NCBI GenBank assembly: GCA_026874595.1
Contig: CM049310.1
Location: forward strand, 40,927,558 to 40,991,557
Source of the DNA: Sipunculus nudus
Taxonomy: Eukaryota > Annelida > Sipuncula > Golfingiida > Sipunculidae
DNA: 64,000 nt
Reading direction: 5' to 3'
Each line of letters starts with the position of its first letter. Position 1 is the stretch's first letter. The notes below the pieces were generated by a model. It was not told the DNA's origin. It saw only the letters and a list, made by a program, of their open reading frames with translations, and ran no database searches. Made by a program: the position numbers and the translations under genes. This document shows positions 60,901 to 63,720 of this stretch, one piece after another.

Positions 60901-62988
60901 TTTTTGCAGTAACTGCCAGGTGCTGCCATCTTTTGAGCGTGGTTAAAACTATTTCTACTTACCACAGACTTTAAAATCATCTTGGACTTGAAGGCGAAAG
61001 AAAGGGACATAAATTTCTTGAATTTGCTTGTTCGTCCATATGTCACTTCTTCTTCACGGATGATGCATACTGGTACATTTAGATGTAGATACGGATTCTG
61101 TGACCATTATGTTTCTTGTATGGCCCTTGAAGATCGTATCTGGTTAGCGTCATAGTTCTTCAGTCTACCACTTTCATCGCTGTATTTTATTCCTGATTTA
61201 TGTTTAAACTTTCTTTTTGTCCTAAATCTGTCCACGGGTCTTGTTATCCGCATTATCATCCTAGATTCTCTAAAGTAAGGCATATTTATTTATTTGTGTT
61301 TTTTTTTTCTAATAGATATTACAATTTGTGTGTGCTGTTTTGTTTTGGCGATTTCTTTTATAAAAAGAAGTGGCCCCACAACACAAGCGACACCTATCGG
61401 TGGTTTCATTCATACTAGGTTTGTAAGGTAATTCAGCGTAAATACAGGCTTATGTATTACTTAATTTTTTTTTTTTGGAGAGGCAACATTGGACAAGGCA
61501 TTTTCCATTATTTGTATTTTTCTTATAAATATTATAATTTATGTGTACTGCTTCGTTGACACAGATTTGATGAACCCTCGCCATCTTTAGCTTTTTTTTT
61601 TTGGAAGGGTAAGGCTTGTATGAGGTTTATGCCACAGTTGATATTTTATATTTATTTTAATTCGCAGGAATCCTCAGTATGACACTCTGATTCGTGATCG
61701 ACGCTGCAGTTTCCACTTAGAAGACTACGAGAACGAGGACGATCCTTACGTCACTGATGACGCTTGTTTCGGGTTTTACCTTCCCCGCGGTGAGGTAACC
61801 CCCCGGAGGGCCGTGTCGTACCCGACTTACATCGGCAACAGAGCGATCAGGATGAATCCGGGTCGGGTCACGTGGCCAACAGGCCTTAATGACATCCCAG
61901 AAGAATATATTGATTGCCCCGATTTAAGATCAGAGAATGTTATTGAAAATTTCTGTCTGGAAAATCAGGGGGCTTCAGCGAGTCTGACCTGCGACGGAGC
62001 AGTTGCGTCACATACGTGTGAAACTGATTATATGGCCGCGCCGCCTACATGTTCACAGGCTGCGCCACATGTTAACTCCAATCCTACATCCCCCACAAAT
62101 GGATATTCTGAAATCGATTACGGGGCCATAGCGTTGGCCTGTTCACCGCCTGCGCCATATGTTAACTCCAATCCTACGTCCCACATATATGGCCTTTCTG
62201 GAACCGATCACGGGGTCACAGCGTTGGTCTGTTCATCCCCTGCGCCATATGTTAACTCAGATATTACGTCCCACATACATTCCCTTTCTGGAACGGATCA
62301 CGGGGCCTCAGCGTTGGCTTGTTCACCGCCTACGCCATATATTACCCCCAATCCTACGTCCCACATACATGGCCTTTCTGGAACCGATCACGGTGCCTCA
62401 GCGTTGGCCTGTTCACCGCCTGTGCCATATATTAACTCAAATCCTACGTCCCACATACGTGGCCTTTCTGGAACCAATCAAGGGGCCTCAGCAGTGGGCT
62501 GTTTACCGCCTGCGCGATATGTTAACTCCAATTCTCCGTCCCACACCCATGGCCTTTCTGGAACCGATCAAGGGGCCCCAGCGGTGGCCTATTCATTGCC
62601 TGCGCGATATGTTAACTCTAGTCCTACGTCCCACACCCATGGACTTTCTGGAACCGATCAAGGGACCTCAGCGATGGCCTGTTCACTGCCTGCGCGATAT
62701 GTTAACTCCAGCCCTACGTCCCACACACATGGCCTTTCTGGAACCGATCAAGGGGCCTCAGCGGTGGCCTGTTCACCACCTGCGGTTCTCTCAAACACAA
62801 ATCATATGTCGCTCGAAACCGGGTTATTAACCACGTCACAAATGAGCCAGTGCCCCCATGTGGAAAAAGATGAAACTAGCTCGTCATCAAGGACTAATCA
62901 CCATGACATTGACCAGACCTACATACACCACTTCTCAGACGAAACGTACGATGACTGCGACGTTGAGCCCCAGGGAAGCCAGGGTTAA
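8120..62988 (+). CDS. Multi-kinase protein: MAP3K-like kinase plus two TK-like pseudokinases (25 exons, 1857 aa)
   Basis: Seen: 25 open segments joined by GT-AG introns with matching phases give 5574 nt (1857 residues plus stop) with no internal stop. The ATG at 8120 has an in-frame TGA 51 nt upstream (8069) and a purine-rich context. Domains in order: STE11/MAP3K-like kinase with all catalytic motifs (glycine loop 31-36, K53, HRD D145, DFG 164-166, APE-type motif near 191-193); Ser/Pro/Thr linker 286-420; helical region about 420-775; TK-like pseudokinase 1 about 795-1060; TK-like pseudokinase 2 about 1160-1418; low-complexity tail with eight 30-residue repeats about 1543-1793. No signal peptide or membrane segment seen, so probably cytosolic. 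Family knowledge: STE11 kinases phosphorylate MAP2Ks; pseudokinases often act as scaffolds or allosteric switches. Inference: a MAP3K regulated by its own pseudokinases. I recognise no named orthologue. Transcript data could shift minor borders, mainly exon 17. Confidence 0.85.
8695..8816 (+). CDS. Exon 2: kinase glycine loop and catalytic Lys (residues 18-58)
   Basis: Acceptor tttcag, donor gtatat, leaving two bases of a split Ser codon. Encodes the N-lobe start: GHGNFGKVYLA (glycine-rich loop, residues 31-41) and IAIKEI with the ATP-binding Lys53. This pattern is typical of MAP3K/STE11 kinases. Confidence 0.9.
8817..10869. other. Intron 2
   Basis: Two kb with no recognisable gene or repeat family. 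Short open stretches on both strands look like chance. Confidence 0.6.
10870..11003 (+). CDS. Exon 3: kinase helix C to hinge (residues 58-102)
   Basis: Acceptor tttcag, donor gtaaat. Contains the helix C segment LTEEVKIL, with Glu66 or Glu67 as salt-bridge partner of Lys53, then HKNIVRYIGC and the hinge ILMELVSGG with Met97 near the gatekeeper. Confidence 0.9.
11570..11670 (+). CDS. Exon 4: kinase helices D and E (residues 103-136)
   Basis: Acceptor actcag, donor gtacgg. Encodes the GTLTKRIKEKGPL turn and the helix E segment WAAQLMEGLAFL leading into the catalytic loop. Confidence 0.88.
11774..11918 (+). CDS. Exon 5: catalytic loop and DFG (residues 137-185)
   Basis: Acceptor tttcag, donor gtaagc. 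Encodes VVHRDIKDSNLLI (catalytic Asp145, Lys147, Asn150) and ITDFGLS (Asp164 binds metal). The Lys two residues after the HRD Asp marks a Ser/Thr kinase. Domain predicted active. Confidence 0.92.
11919..13217. other. Intron 5
   Basis: AT-rich, nothing recognised. A clean GT-AG intron between the DFG exon and the APE exon. Confidence 0.6.
13218..13276 (+). CDS. Exon 6: activation segment, APE motif (residues 185-204)
   Basis: Acceptor attcag, donor gtaata. Encodes GTFEYMAPEVV, the P+1 loop and APE motif characteristic of MAP3K and other STE kinases. Intron 6 behind it is 5.5 kb and filled with repeats. Confidence 0.9.
13525..14365 (+). mobile_element. Solo LTR of the gypsy-like family
   Basis: About 841 bp starting TGTTAC and ending GTAACA, flanked on both sides by TATT (13521-13524 and 14366-14369). 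It shares long stretches with the LTRs at 25475 and 31621, including the aagaataaattata and cgtgatctgtt segments, but is clearly diverged. With no internal region, it is a solo LTR left by LTR-LTR recombination. Confidence 0.85.
14370..15818. other. Intron 6, unassigned part
   Basis: Between the solo LTR and a Helentron-like element. No gene or repeat recognised. A 114-codon open stretch at 15508-15852 runs into the neighbouring element and is probably not coding. Confidence 0.5.
15819..18052 (+). mobile_element. Helentron-like non-autonomous element, family A, copy A1
   Basis: Starts with a 31-nt hairpin (15819-15849; 13 of 14 pairs, 3-nt loop). A ccgtctgt-rich stretch follows, then a tandem array. 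The arm GCTCAGCTGA (15821-15830) reappears inverted as TCAGCTGAGC at 18020-18029, just before a 14-bp palindrome TGACCCATGGGTCA (18034-18047) at the end. A terminal 5' motif matched by a subterminal 3' motif plus a 3' palindrome is the layout known for Helentrons and their short derivatives. No protein is encoded. Confidence 0.6.
15914..17940 (+). repeat. ~339-bp tandem array inside A1
   Basis: The marker (c)acaaatcg or a variant recurs near 15914, 16251, 16590, 16931, 17271 and 17610, spaced 337-341 bp. Each unit includes an aaacctgaaattaggt stretch and a diverged version of the GGTGGCGCCACC palindrome. Open stretches seen here on both strands come from the repeats themselves. Confidence 0.88.
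18351..18418. repeat. (TA)n microsatellite
   Basis: About 34 uninterrupted TA units. Confidence 0.97.
18790..18861 (+). CDS. Exon 7: kinase subdomain IX (residues 205-228)
   Basis: Acceptor ttacag, donor gtgaat, phase 0 at both ends. Encodes GDIWSAGATLIKAATGNSPF, the DxWSxG motif of helix F, matching MAP3K relatives. Confidence 0.9.
18897..19151 (+). pseudogene. Open stretch of unknown origin in intron 7
   Basis: Eighty-four codons from an ATG, ending inside the left arm of the MITE. The predicted peptide has regular Leu/Ile and Cys spacing (for example SLKYKDVPPILCDEIL) that loosely recalls helical N-termini of LRR-type proteins. If real, it is a fragment cut by the MITE. Chance is not excluded. 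Confidence 0.2.
19139..19349. mobile_element. MITE with ~60-bp terminal inverted repeats
   Basis: Left arm begins CACAGGCTCTTGAATTGC; right arm ends GCAATTCAAGGGCCTGTG. The arms match over about 60 bp, sharing GGTTAAATTTGTTAC in inverted form, around a ~90-bp centre. Flanking gtacg-like bases on both sides may be the target duplication. The transposase family is unknown. Confidence 0.8.
20013..20335 (-). CDS. Candidate 3' end of a small gene nested on the opposite strand
   Basis: Two segments join in phase 0 on the minus strand. The upstream one (down to 20250) reads TDFSNAFRGQYGKHNLDPVN and ends CTG before gtaaaa. The downstream one (20114 to 20013) follows ttcacag, reads KLSYGIPIADLRELRGLDPT and ends TAA. 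A minus-strand AATAAA lies at 19945-19950. Composition and splice signals look like a real gene, but I recognise no family and the 5' exons are unresolved. Confidence 0.4.
20962..21074 (-). CDS. Possible upstream exon of the nested minus-strand gene
   Basis: After an acceptor-like tttatcag, the minus strand reads APTGRIMIEGNVAPGIRKKI and stays open to a TAA at 20959-20961; possible donors lie before it. It could be an upstream exon of the candidate ending at 20013, but the exons between do not join cleanly. Unknown function. Confidence 0.25.
21196..21296 (+). CDS. Exon 8: kinase C-lobe (residues 229-262)
   Basis: Acceptor ttcag, donor gtaaga. Encodes the loop and helix before subdomain XI, ending HAQDFLQ; its last codon is split with exon 9 to give Arg. 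Confidence 0.88.
21540..21780 (-). repeat. Interspersed repeat, copy 1
   Basis: Reverse complement matches 49240-49490, sharing atgaagaatcgattaga and ttggtgtgggt. Unclassified and non-coding. Confidence 0.5.
21953..21990. repeat. (AAT)n at the LINE 3' end
   Basis: About a dozen AAT units at the downstream end of the minus-strand LINE; a short tandem 3' tail is typical of CR1/L2-type LINEs. Confidence 0.85.
21991..24140 (-). mobile_element. CR1/L2-like non-LTR retrotransposon, 5'-truncated
   Basis: The main open frame (537 codons, 22219-23832) carries reverse transcriptase motifs in order: FQSVYRAGHSTETATLRV, MIDLSAAFDTVSHEILL, GVPQGSVIGPVLF and the catalytic YADDSTLYL. A C-terminal region follows (LRELHWLPVSQRIKF). 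The same frame continues upstream to about 24130 with a single TAG at 23998-24000. No endonuclease domain is present, so the copy is 5'-truncated. It lies in intron 8, opposite the kinase gene. Confidence 0.88.
24511..24540. repeat. (TA)n microsatellite
   Basis: About 15 TA units in intron 8. Confidence 0.95.
24808..24876 (+). CDS. Exon 9: kinase subdomain XI (residues 262-285)
   Basis: Acceptor ctatag, donor gtgaga. Encodes CLTVDPADRPVARELLKHPF, the conserved Arg of subdomain XI and the usual C-terminal end of STE kinase domains. Confidence 0.9.
24897..25474. other. Intron 9, 5' part
   Basis: AT-rich DNA ending in interrupted AT/CA microsatellite (25390-25470), into which the LTR retrotransposon inserted. 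Confidence 0.7.
25475..26619 (+). repeat. 5' LTR with internal duplication
   Basis: Begins near gttacatg and ends gtaaca. It is ~1145 bp against 812 bp for the 3' LTR. The surplus comes from a tandem duplication of about 350 bp: ggttcgggtctgttcagg and what follows occurs near 25605 and again near 25952. Confidence 0.8.
26755..27823 (+). pseudogene. gag: Retrotransposon gag remnant with zinc knuckle
   Basis: Starts MAYFKPEAFVEDPDPDQLEQ and is cut by a TAG 34 codons later, then by more stops and frameshifts. A SCAN-like gag core is visible around 27180-27640 (for example LLQSVLTGKPREIYSELS). The CCHC zinc knuckle (CX2CX4HX4C) lies at 27782-27823. It would bind element RNA; not functional here. 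Confidence 0.75.
28380..28680 (+). pseudogene. Retropepsin-like protease remnant
   Basis: The aspartic protease signature reads ILRDTGSGYTLML, with DTG at 28403-28408 plus the following codon. The frame breaks downstream. Its position between gag and integrase is as expected. Confidence 0.6.
28860..30044 (+). pseudogene. Integrase remnant, located before RT
   Basis: The zinc-binding end keeps CKSCHTC, but the spacing to the first His suggests a deletion that removed the second His. Core signs are IIVDCVRPLPVT (first Asp), VKSDQGSNF (second Asp) and SPYHPESQVALERF (Glu). Frameshifts lie near 29300-29390 and 29600. The C-terminal part includes FSPFELVFGHKVPGPLK. Catalytically dead as encoded. 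Confidence 0.85.
30045..31500 (+). pseudogene. Reverse transcriptase and RNase H remnant
   Basis: RT motifs: KQHPYRLNPEKQKYLQDEVQ, SSPCILVPKPDGSYR, LYQYKVMPFGMKNSPSTF and the catalytic box as YTDD (30779-30790), followed by DLIVYSDTWEKHL. RNase H signs: FKLAVDASDTAAGAVLLQEG and INYSTIEKECFAL. Several frameshifts and stops. Gypsy-type RT, placed downstream of integrase. Confidence 0.87.
31611..31620 (+). promoter_or_regulatory. Polypurine tract of the retrotransposon
   Basis: GGAGGGGGAG directly before the 3' LTR; the expected primer site for plus-strand DNA synthesis. Confidence 0.75.
31621..32432 (+). repeat. 3' LTR
   Basis: Starts ttttacatg (probably a mutated TGTTACATG) and ends GTAACA; 812 bp, clearly related to the 5' LTR but without its internal duplication. 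It ends 33 bp before exon 10 of the kinase gene. Confidence 0.85.
32466..32836 (+). CDS. Exon 10: Ser/Pro/Thr-rich linker (residues 285-409)
   Basis: Acceptor gacag, donor gtgaga; both phases fit exons 9 and 11. Encodes a low-complexity linker rich in Ser, Pro, Thr and Gln, probably disordered, with many Ser-Pro and Thr-Pro pairs that could be phosphorylated. The 3' LTR of a retrotransposon ends 33 bp upstream, so the branch point and pyrimidine tract have little room and a weak AT-repeat context. Confidence 0.75.
33260..33446. mobile_element. Short MITE-like element in intron 10
   Basis: Ends carry agtggatccaggggg and, inverted, cccggatctgcccct. The ends look like imperfect terminal inverted repeats around two C runs. 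No coding capacity. Confidence 0.5.
33515..34212 (+). CDS. Exon 11: helical region, first part (residues 409-641)
   Basis: Acceptor ttcaag, donor gtaggg. Encodes about 232 residues with alternating amphipathic helices, such as EIIQVIIPKLYERRDLPGLI and LDVLEELFHCYSRVIVQIYL, resembling an ARM/HEAT-like or other all-alpha solenoid. I do not recognise a named domain. Confidence 0.85.
34598..34742 (+). CDS. Exon 12: helical region, middle (residues 642-690)
   Basis: Acceptor ttgcag, donor gtaaat. Encodes helices such as LFSIVKILVKKLRKITKI and WFVVSVCSIYERGLL, continuing the solenoid-like pattern. Confidence 0.8.
35042..35622 (+). CDS. Exon 13: end of helical region and N-lobe of pseudokinase 1 (residues 690-883)
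   Basis: Acceptor ttgcag, donor gtaggc. The first ~85 residues are helical. From about residue 795 the pattern fits a kinase N-lobe: no glycine loop, GKITIIANIL where the ATP-binding Lys would be (Lys absent), EVESLLALSPHTHIVSLLAF as helix C, and FYLAEVPKKFELFG as beta-5/hinge. Confidence 0.85.
36128..36338 (+). CDS. Exon 14: pseudokinase 1 catalytic loop and DFS (residues 884-954)
   Basis: Acceptor gacag, donor gtaaga. The HRD position reads HCQ (909-911), so the catalytic Asp is missing. DFG has become DFS (940-942). Surrounding residues align with a tyrosine-kinase-like fold. Confidence 0.85.
36668..36846 (+). CDS. Exon 15: pseudokinase 1 C-lobe, APE (residues 954-1013)
   Basis: Acceptor tgtag, donor gtataa. 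Encodes PLLWSAPESIL, matching the TK-type P-x-x-W-x-APE signature, then SDTYMLGHVILEA in place of SDVWSFG. This pattern points to tyrosine-kinase ancestry. Confidence 0.87.
36975..38435 (+). mobile_element. Helentron-like non-autonomous element, family B
   Basis: Starts with a 30-nt hairpin (36975-37004; stem GTATCCGC/GCGGATAC plus AAAAC/GTTTT, one bulge, 3-nt loop), then a GCCGCC run and a tandem array. The arm reappears inverted as GGCGGATAC at 38391-38399, followed by a weak stem-loop (gtagt...actac) and CTAA. Same layout as family A with unrelated end sequences. No protein encoded. It lies in intron 15. Confidence 0.55.
37205..38311 (+). repeat. ~277-bp tandem array inside family B
   Basis: The phrase gacatccaagctcatatct recurs near 37475, 37752 and 38028, with a diverged copy near 38305, giving a ~277-bp period. 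Each unit carries the palindrome GGTGGCGCCACC once or twice. Confidence 0.85.
38436..39831. other. Intron 15, 3' part
   Basis: No gene or repeat recognised. Two overlapping open stretches near 39493-39720 look like chance. Confidence 0.5.
39832..39976 (+). CDS. Exon 16: pseudokinase 1 C-terminal helices (residues 1014-1062)
   Basis: Acceptor atgcag, donor gtatgt. Encodes GIRPEAPACLPQALSTYILR and NRIRVSRILEILEYF, matching the TK G-x-R-x-x-x-P ... CP-x-x-L ... C segment. The C-terminal Trp and Pro are replaced. Confidence 0.86.
39977..40954. other. Intron 16
   Basis: Nothing recognised; moderately AT-rich. Confidence 0.5.
40955..41058 (+). CDS. Exon 17: linker between pseudokinases (residues 1062-1096)
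   Basis: Donor gtgagt. Two acceptors keep the same frame: after tgacag (start 40955, better pyrimidine tract) or after ttcag (start 40994). The choice adds or drops 13 residues, so alternative splicing is possible. Encodes an acidic then Ser/Pro-containing linker. Confidence 0.7.
41336..41375 (+). CDS. Exon 18: 40-nt small exon (residues 1097-1110)
   Basis: Acceptor catag, donor gtaagt. Forty bases encoding GIPESLRNLTTLE. Its phase (0 in, 1 out) is needed to join exons 17 and 19, which supports it. Confidence 0.65.
41911..41990 (+). CDS. Exon 19: charged linker (residues 1110-1136)
   Basis: Acceptor aacag, donor gtaatt. Encodes ELWKEEEQQKREERRKSRGR, a highly charged helix or coiled-coil-like stretch followed by basic residues; a possible interaction or nuclear-localisation segment. 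Confidence 0.72.
42164..42253 (+). CDS. Exon 20: acidic segment before pseudokinase 2 (residues 1137-1166)
   Basis: Acceptor tttaag, donor gtaaga, exactly 30 codons. Encodes an acidic stretch (ELHEADDPEVERIQEHPLGY) in place of a kinase glycine loop. Confidence 0.75.
42254..43464. other. Intron 20
   Basis: Nothing recognised. No coding-like stretch survives inspection on either strand. Confidence 0.5.
43465..43773 (+). CDS. Exon 21: pseudokinase 2 helix C to catalytic loop (residues 1167-1269)
   Basis: Acceptor atgcag, donor gtaagt. Encodes a helix C-like stretch LESLQHENLVQFLGI, hinge VFLRMLTPSEETLLDY, then GMEYLHMMNLVHTHLQARF. The TK signature HRDLAARN reads HTHLQARF (from 1254), so the catalytic Asp and the metal-binding Asn are both lost. 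Confidence 0.87.
44042..44184 (+). CDS. Exon 22: pseudokinase 2 activation region (residues 1270-1317)
   Basis: Acceptor actag, donor gtaggt. The DFG position reads HLG (1279-1281) within VCVGHLGRSRLL, so metal binding is not expected. Confidence 0.8.
44767..44923 (+). CDS. Exon 23: pseudokinase 2 helix F (residues 1317-1369)
   Basis: Acceptor gacag, donor gtatgt. Encodes FTMQSDVMAFGLLIAEVLR, a close match to the TK SDVWSFG helix, followed by a Pro-containing loop. Confidence 0.86.
44924..45984. other. Intron 23, 5' part
   Basis: No gene recognised before the Penelope-like fragment; ordinary AT-rich intron. Confidence 0.5.
45985..46850 (-). mobile_element. Penelope-like element fragment
   Basis: Minus strand. 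The end of the RT (AVLDTLVHVQE) is followed by GLPHVKNTSEKLKRIFRKYD and a GIY-YIG-type endonuclease stretch VVNDIQCGDCGKHYIGET, all typical of Penelope-like elements. Frames are broken in several places and the main RT domain is missing. Its upstream edge nearly abuts a family A repeat. Confidence 0.78.
46880..48441 (+). mobile_element. Family A copy A2, 5'-incomplete and diverged
   Basis: Contains diverged unit phrases (aaacctaaaattaaat, cctgaaattagatcac) and ends with the family A terminus including TGACCCATGGGTCA at 48418-48431. The 5' hairpin is missing. A 72-bp minisatellite lies inside. Confidence 0.6.
47621..47840. repeat. 72-bp minisatellite, 3 copies
   Basis: ctgtggttaaatgtttg followed by acacattcctttaaaag recurs at 47621, 47693 and 47765, exactly 72 bp apart and nearly identical, so recently duplicated. 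Because 72 is a multiple of three, it creates long repetitive open stretches on both strands, which are not genes. Confidence 0.9.
49038..49183 (+). CDS. Exon 24: pseudokinase 2 C-terminal helices (residues 1370-1418)
   Basis: Acceptor tttag, donor gttagg. Encodes CPEWLYDLIKTCMLDPSHRR then PMFSEI, the canonical TK CP-x-x-L-Y-x-L-x-x-x-C-W-x-x-D-P-x-x-R-P-x-F end with Trp changed to Met. This is the strongest single sign of TK ancestry. Confidence 0.9.
49240..49490 (+). repeat. Interspersed repeat, copy 2
   Basis: Matches the reverse complement of 21540-21780; both carry the caatgaagaatcgattaga-like core and a gtgtgggt phrase. Unclassified. Confidence 0.5.
49583..49960 (+). mobile_element. 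Family A copy A3, 5' end only
   Basis: Begins with the family A hairpin (49583-49613, a few substitutions), followed by the gtccgtcc stretch and gttaacagggcaca. The rest fades into unrecognised sequence and no 3' end is found. Confidence 0.55.
49961..51880. other. Intron 24, unassigned part
   Basis: AT-rich sequence with no recognised gene or element except a (GT)n/poly-G run near 51585-51610. Confidence 0.5.
51884..51930. repeat. (CT)n microsatellite
   Basis: About 22 uninterrupted CT units. Confidence 0.95.
52378..52905 (-). mobile_element. LINE 3' end fragment, probably L1-like
   Basis: On the minus strand it ends in an A-rich tail (T run on the + strand at 52378-52392). A short open stretch (52712-52903) resembles the region before an L1-type 3' end. 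Too short to classify firmly. Confidence 0.4.
52918..55478 (+). mobile_element. Family A copy A4, interrupted by a Penelope-like element
   Basis: Left part (52918-53490) has the ccgtctgg stretch and about 1.5 units including gtggcgccacc. Family A sequence resumes at about 55046 with ttaggtctctgttaccc. The end carries TGACCCATGGGTCA at 55456-55469. The interval is filled by a Penelope-like element. Confidence 0.6.
53491..55045 (+). mobile_element. Penelope-like element, 5'-truncated, nested in A4
   Basis: Begins inside the RT domain (FYGLPKIHKAGVP). It continues with ESLVSYDVTALFTSVPVDEA, GAAMGSPVSPIVA and a frame-shifted YVDD near 54012, then ends its RT part with FTVEHVEDKTIAILDT. A stop at 54151-54153 and another near 54195 break the frame. 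The 259-codon frame 54267-55046 carries the GIY-YIG endonuclease stretch VYHLQCADCDHHYVGET. RT plus GIY-YIG defines Penelope-like elements. Lightly decayed compared with its neighbours. Confidence 0.85.
55540..58180. other. Intron 24, middle part
   Basis: AT-rich. A local duplication of agaatgacgacacctata flanks a short TA repeat at 56966-57030. A T-rich stretch near 56262 could be another LINE tail. Otherwise nothing recognised. Confidence 0.5.
58185..60310 (-). mobile_element. L1/Tx1-like non-LTR retrotransposon remnant
   Basis: Read on the minus strand from high to low coordinates: an AP-endonuclease end (60016-60303) with DIWRLRNPDIKGFTWRRLNP and VGTDHSAVL; a broken RT (58774-59470) with GTKQGDPVFPYLFILVLEVL and a mutated catalytic box (FVDN for the usual ADDT); then the C-terminal region (58185-58442) with FVWTGKKNKVKYITLI and HKGGINFVDL. 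Stops and frameshifts throughout; dead. Confidence 0.8.
60311..61667. other. Intron 24, 3' part
   Basis: AT-rich with several T runs. An imperfect ~215-bp duplication is visible (aggcatattta... near 61279 and aggcattttcc... near 61496). No gene recognised. Confidence 0.5.
61668..62988 (+). CDS. Exon 25: terminal exon with 30-residue repeats and stop (residues 1418-1857)
   Basis: Acceptor ttcgcag, phase fits exon 24, ends TAA at 62986-62988. Encodes an acidic stretch, a Pro/Tyr/Arg segment, then eight tandem units of exactly 30 residues (about 1543-1793), and a final Ser/His/Asp-rich end. Probably disordered. Confidence 0.85.
62041..62790 (+). repeat. 90-bp coding tandem repeat, 8 copies
   Basis: The phrase gttaactc or a variant recurs at 62071, 62161, 62251, 62341, 62431, 62521, 62611 and 62701, always 90 bp apart with no indel. 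Each unit encodes 30 residues with conserved YVNS, PTSH, GLSGTD and ACS blocks. The first copy is the most diverged. Later copies fall into two subtypes (DHG, then DQG with ARYVNS). Confidence 0.92.
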
Positions 62989-63016
62989 TCACGTGATGAG
63001 AGAGAGGTTTATATTC

Positions 63017-63022
63017 AATAAA
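63017..63022 (+). promoter_or_regulatory. Poly(A) signal AATAAA of the kinase gene
   Basis: Canonical hexamer 29 bp after the stop codon. A second AATAAA lies at 63188-63193. The first sits at the junction with an inverted Helentron-like copy, whose terminal A-run appears to supply part of it. Confidence 0.5.
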
Positions 63023-63720
63023 AAGTGGCCCATGGGCCTTGACGCTCAGCTGAATTCAAGGAACCTTGAACAATGGTTGAAATGACTCTAAGAGTGCTCA
63101 AAATCATGCAATTTGCCAAAATACCTTAGATATAGGCTACAGTGACCTCATTCTACATCCAGCTGCTACCATTTGTGCCCATCTGACTAATAAAGTGGTA
63201 AAATCATGTTCTTTCTCGTAGCTTGCAGAATATAGGTCAATGTGACATTTCATGTTTCCTAGAATTTTAACAGGAACCTCTCTAGGTCTTAATCAAATTA
63301 GAAGTTTCTAGGTCCAATTGTAACCATTCATGCAAACCTGTGCTATAGGGTGCTCAAAGCATGTTCTTCCACATATCTTGCAATATATAGGTCACAATGA
63401 CCTAATTTCAAGTTTCAAAGGAGATTTTTATGGACCTTCCTTAATGTCAACTTCTAGAAGATTCTAGGTTCAATATTTACGATTTGTGCCCTGTTGGCGG
63501 AAGACCGTTTCATTTAAGGTCTCAAAAATAGAGAAAAATGCTTAAAATTTCGAAAAGGTGGCGCCACCAATCTGCAGGAATTTATGAAAAATTCCATGAT
63601 CAAAATGCATGCAAAGAATCATTGGCGATAAATTCATTAGTTATTCAGATACTGGAGCTTTTGTGTCAAATTTTTAATTATTCTGGGGAAGGGATACGTA
63701 CGAGCTCAATGGGCCATTAA
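63018..63720 (-). mobile_element. Family A copy A5, inverted, in the 3' UTR/flank
   Basis: On the minus strand it ends with the family A terminus at 63027-63053 (GCTCAGCTGA and a palindrome now reading GGCCCATGGGCC). About two diverged units follow, one carrying an exact GGTGGCGCCACC near 63556-63570. The 5' hairpin is absent. Confidence 0.6.

Noticed and set aside
62159-62830. A 223-codon + strand open frame overlapping the terminal exon
   Set aside because: It is a second reading frame of the 90-bp repeat; the exon frame joined to exon 24 is phase-consistent and reaches the true stop.
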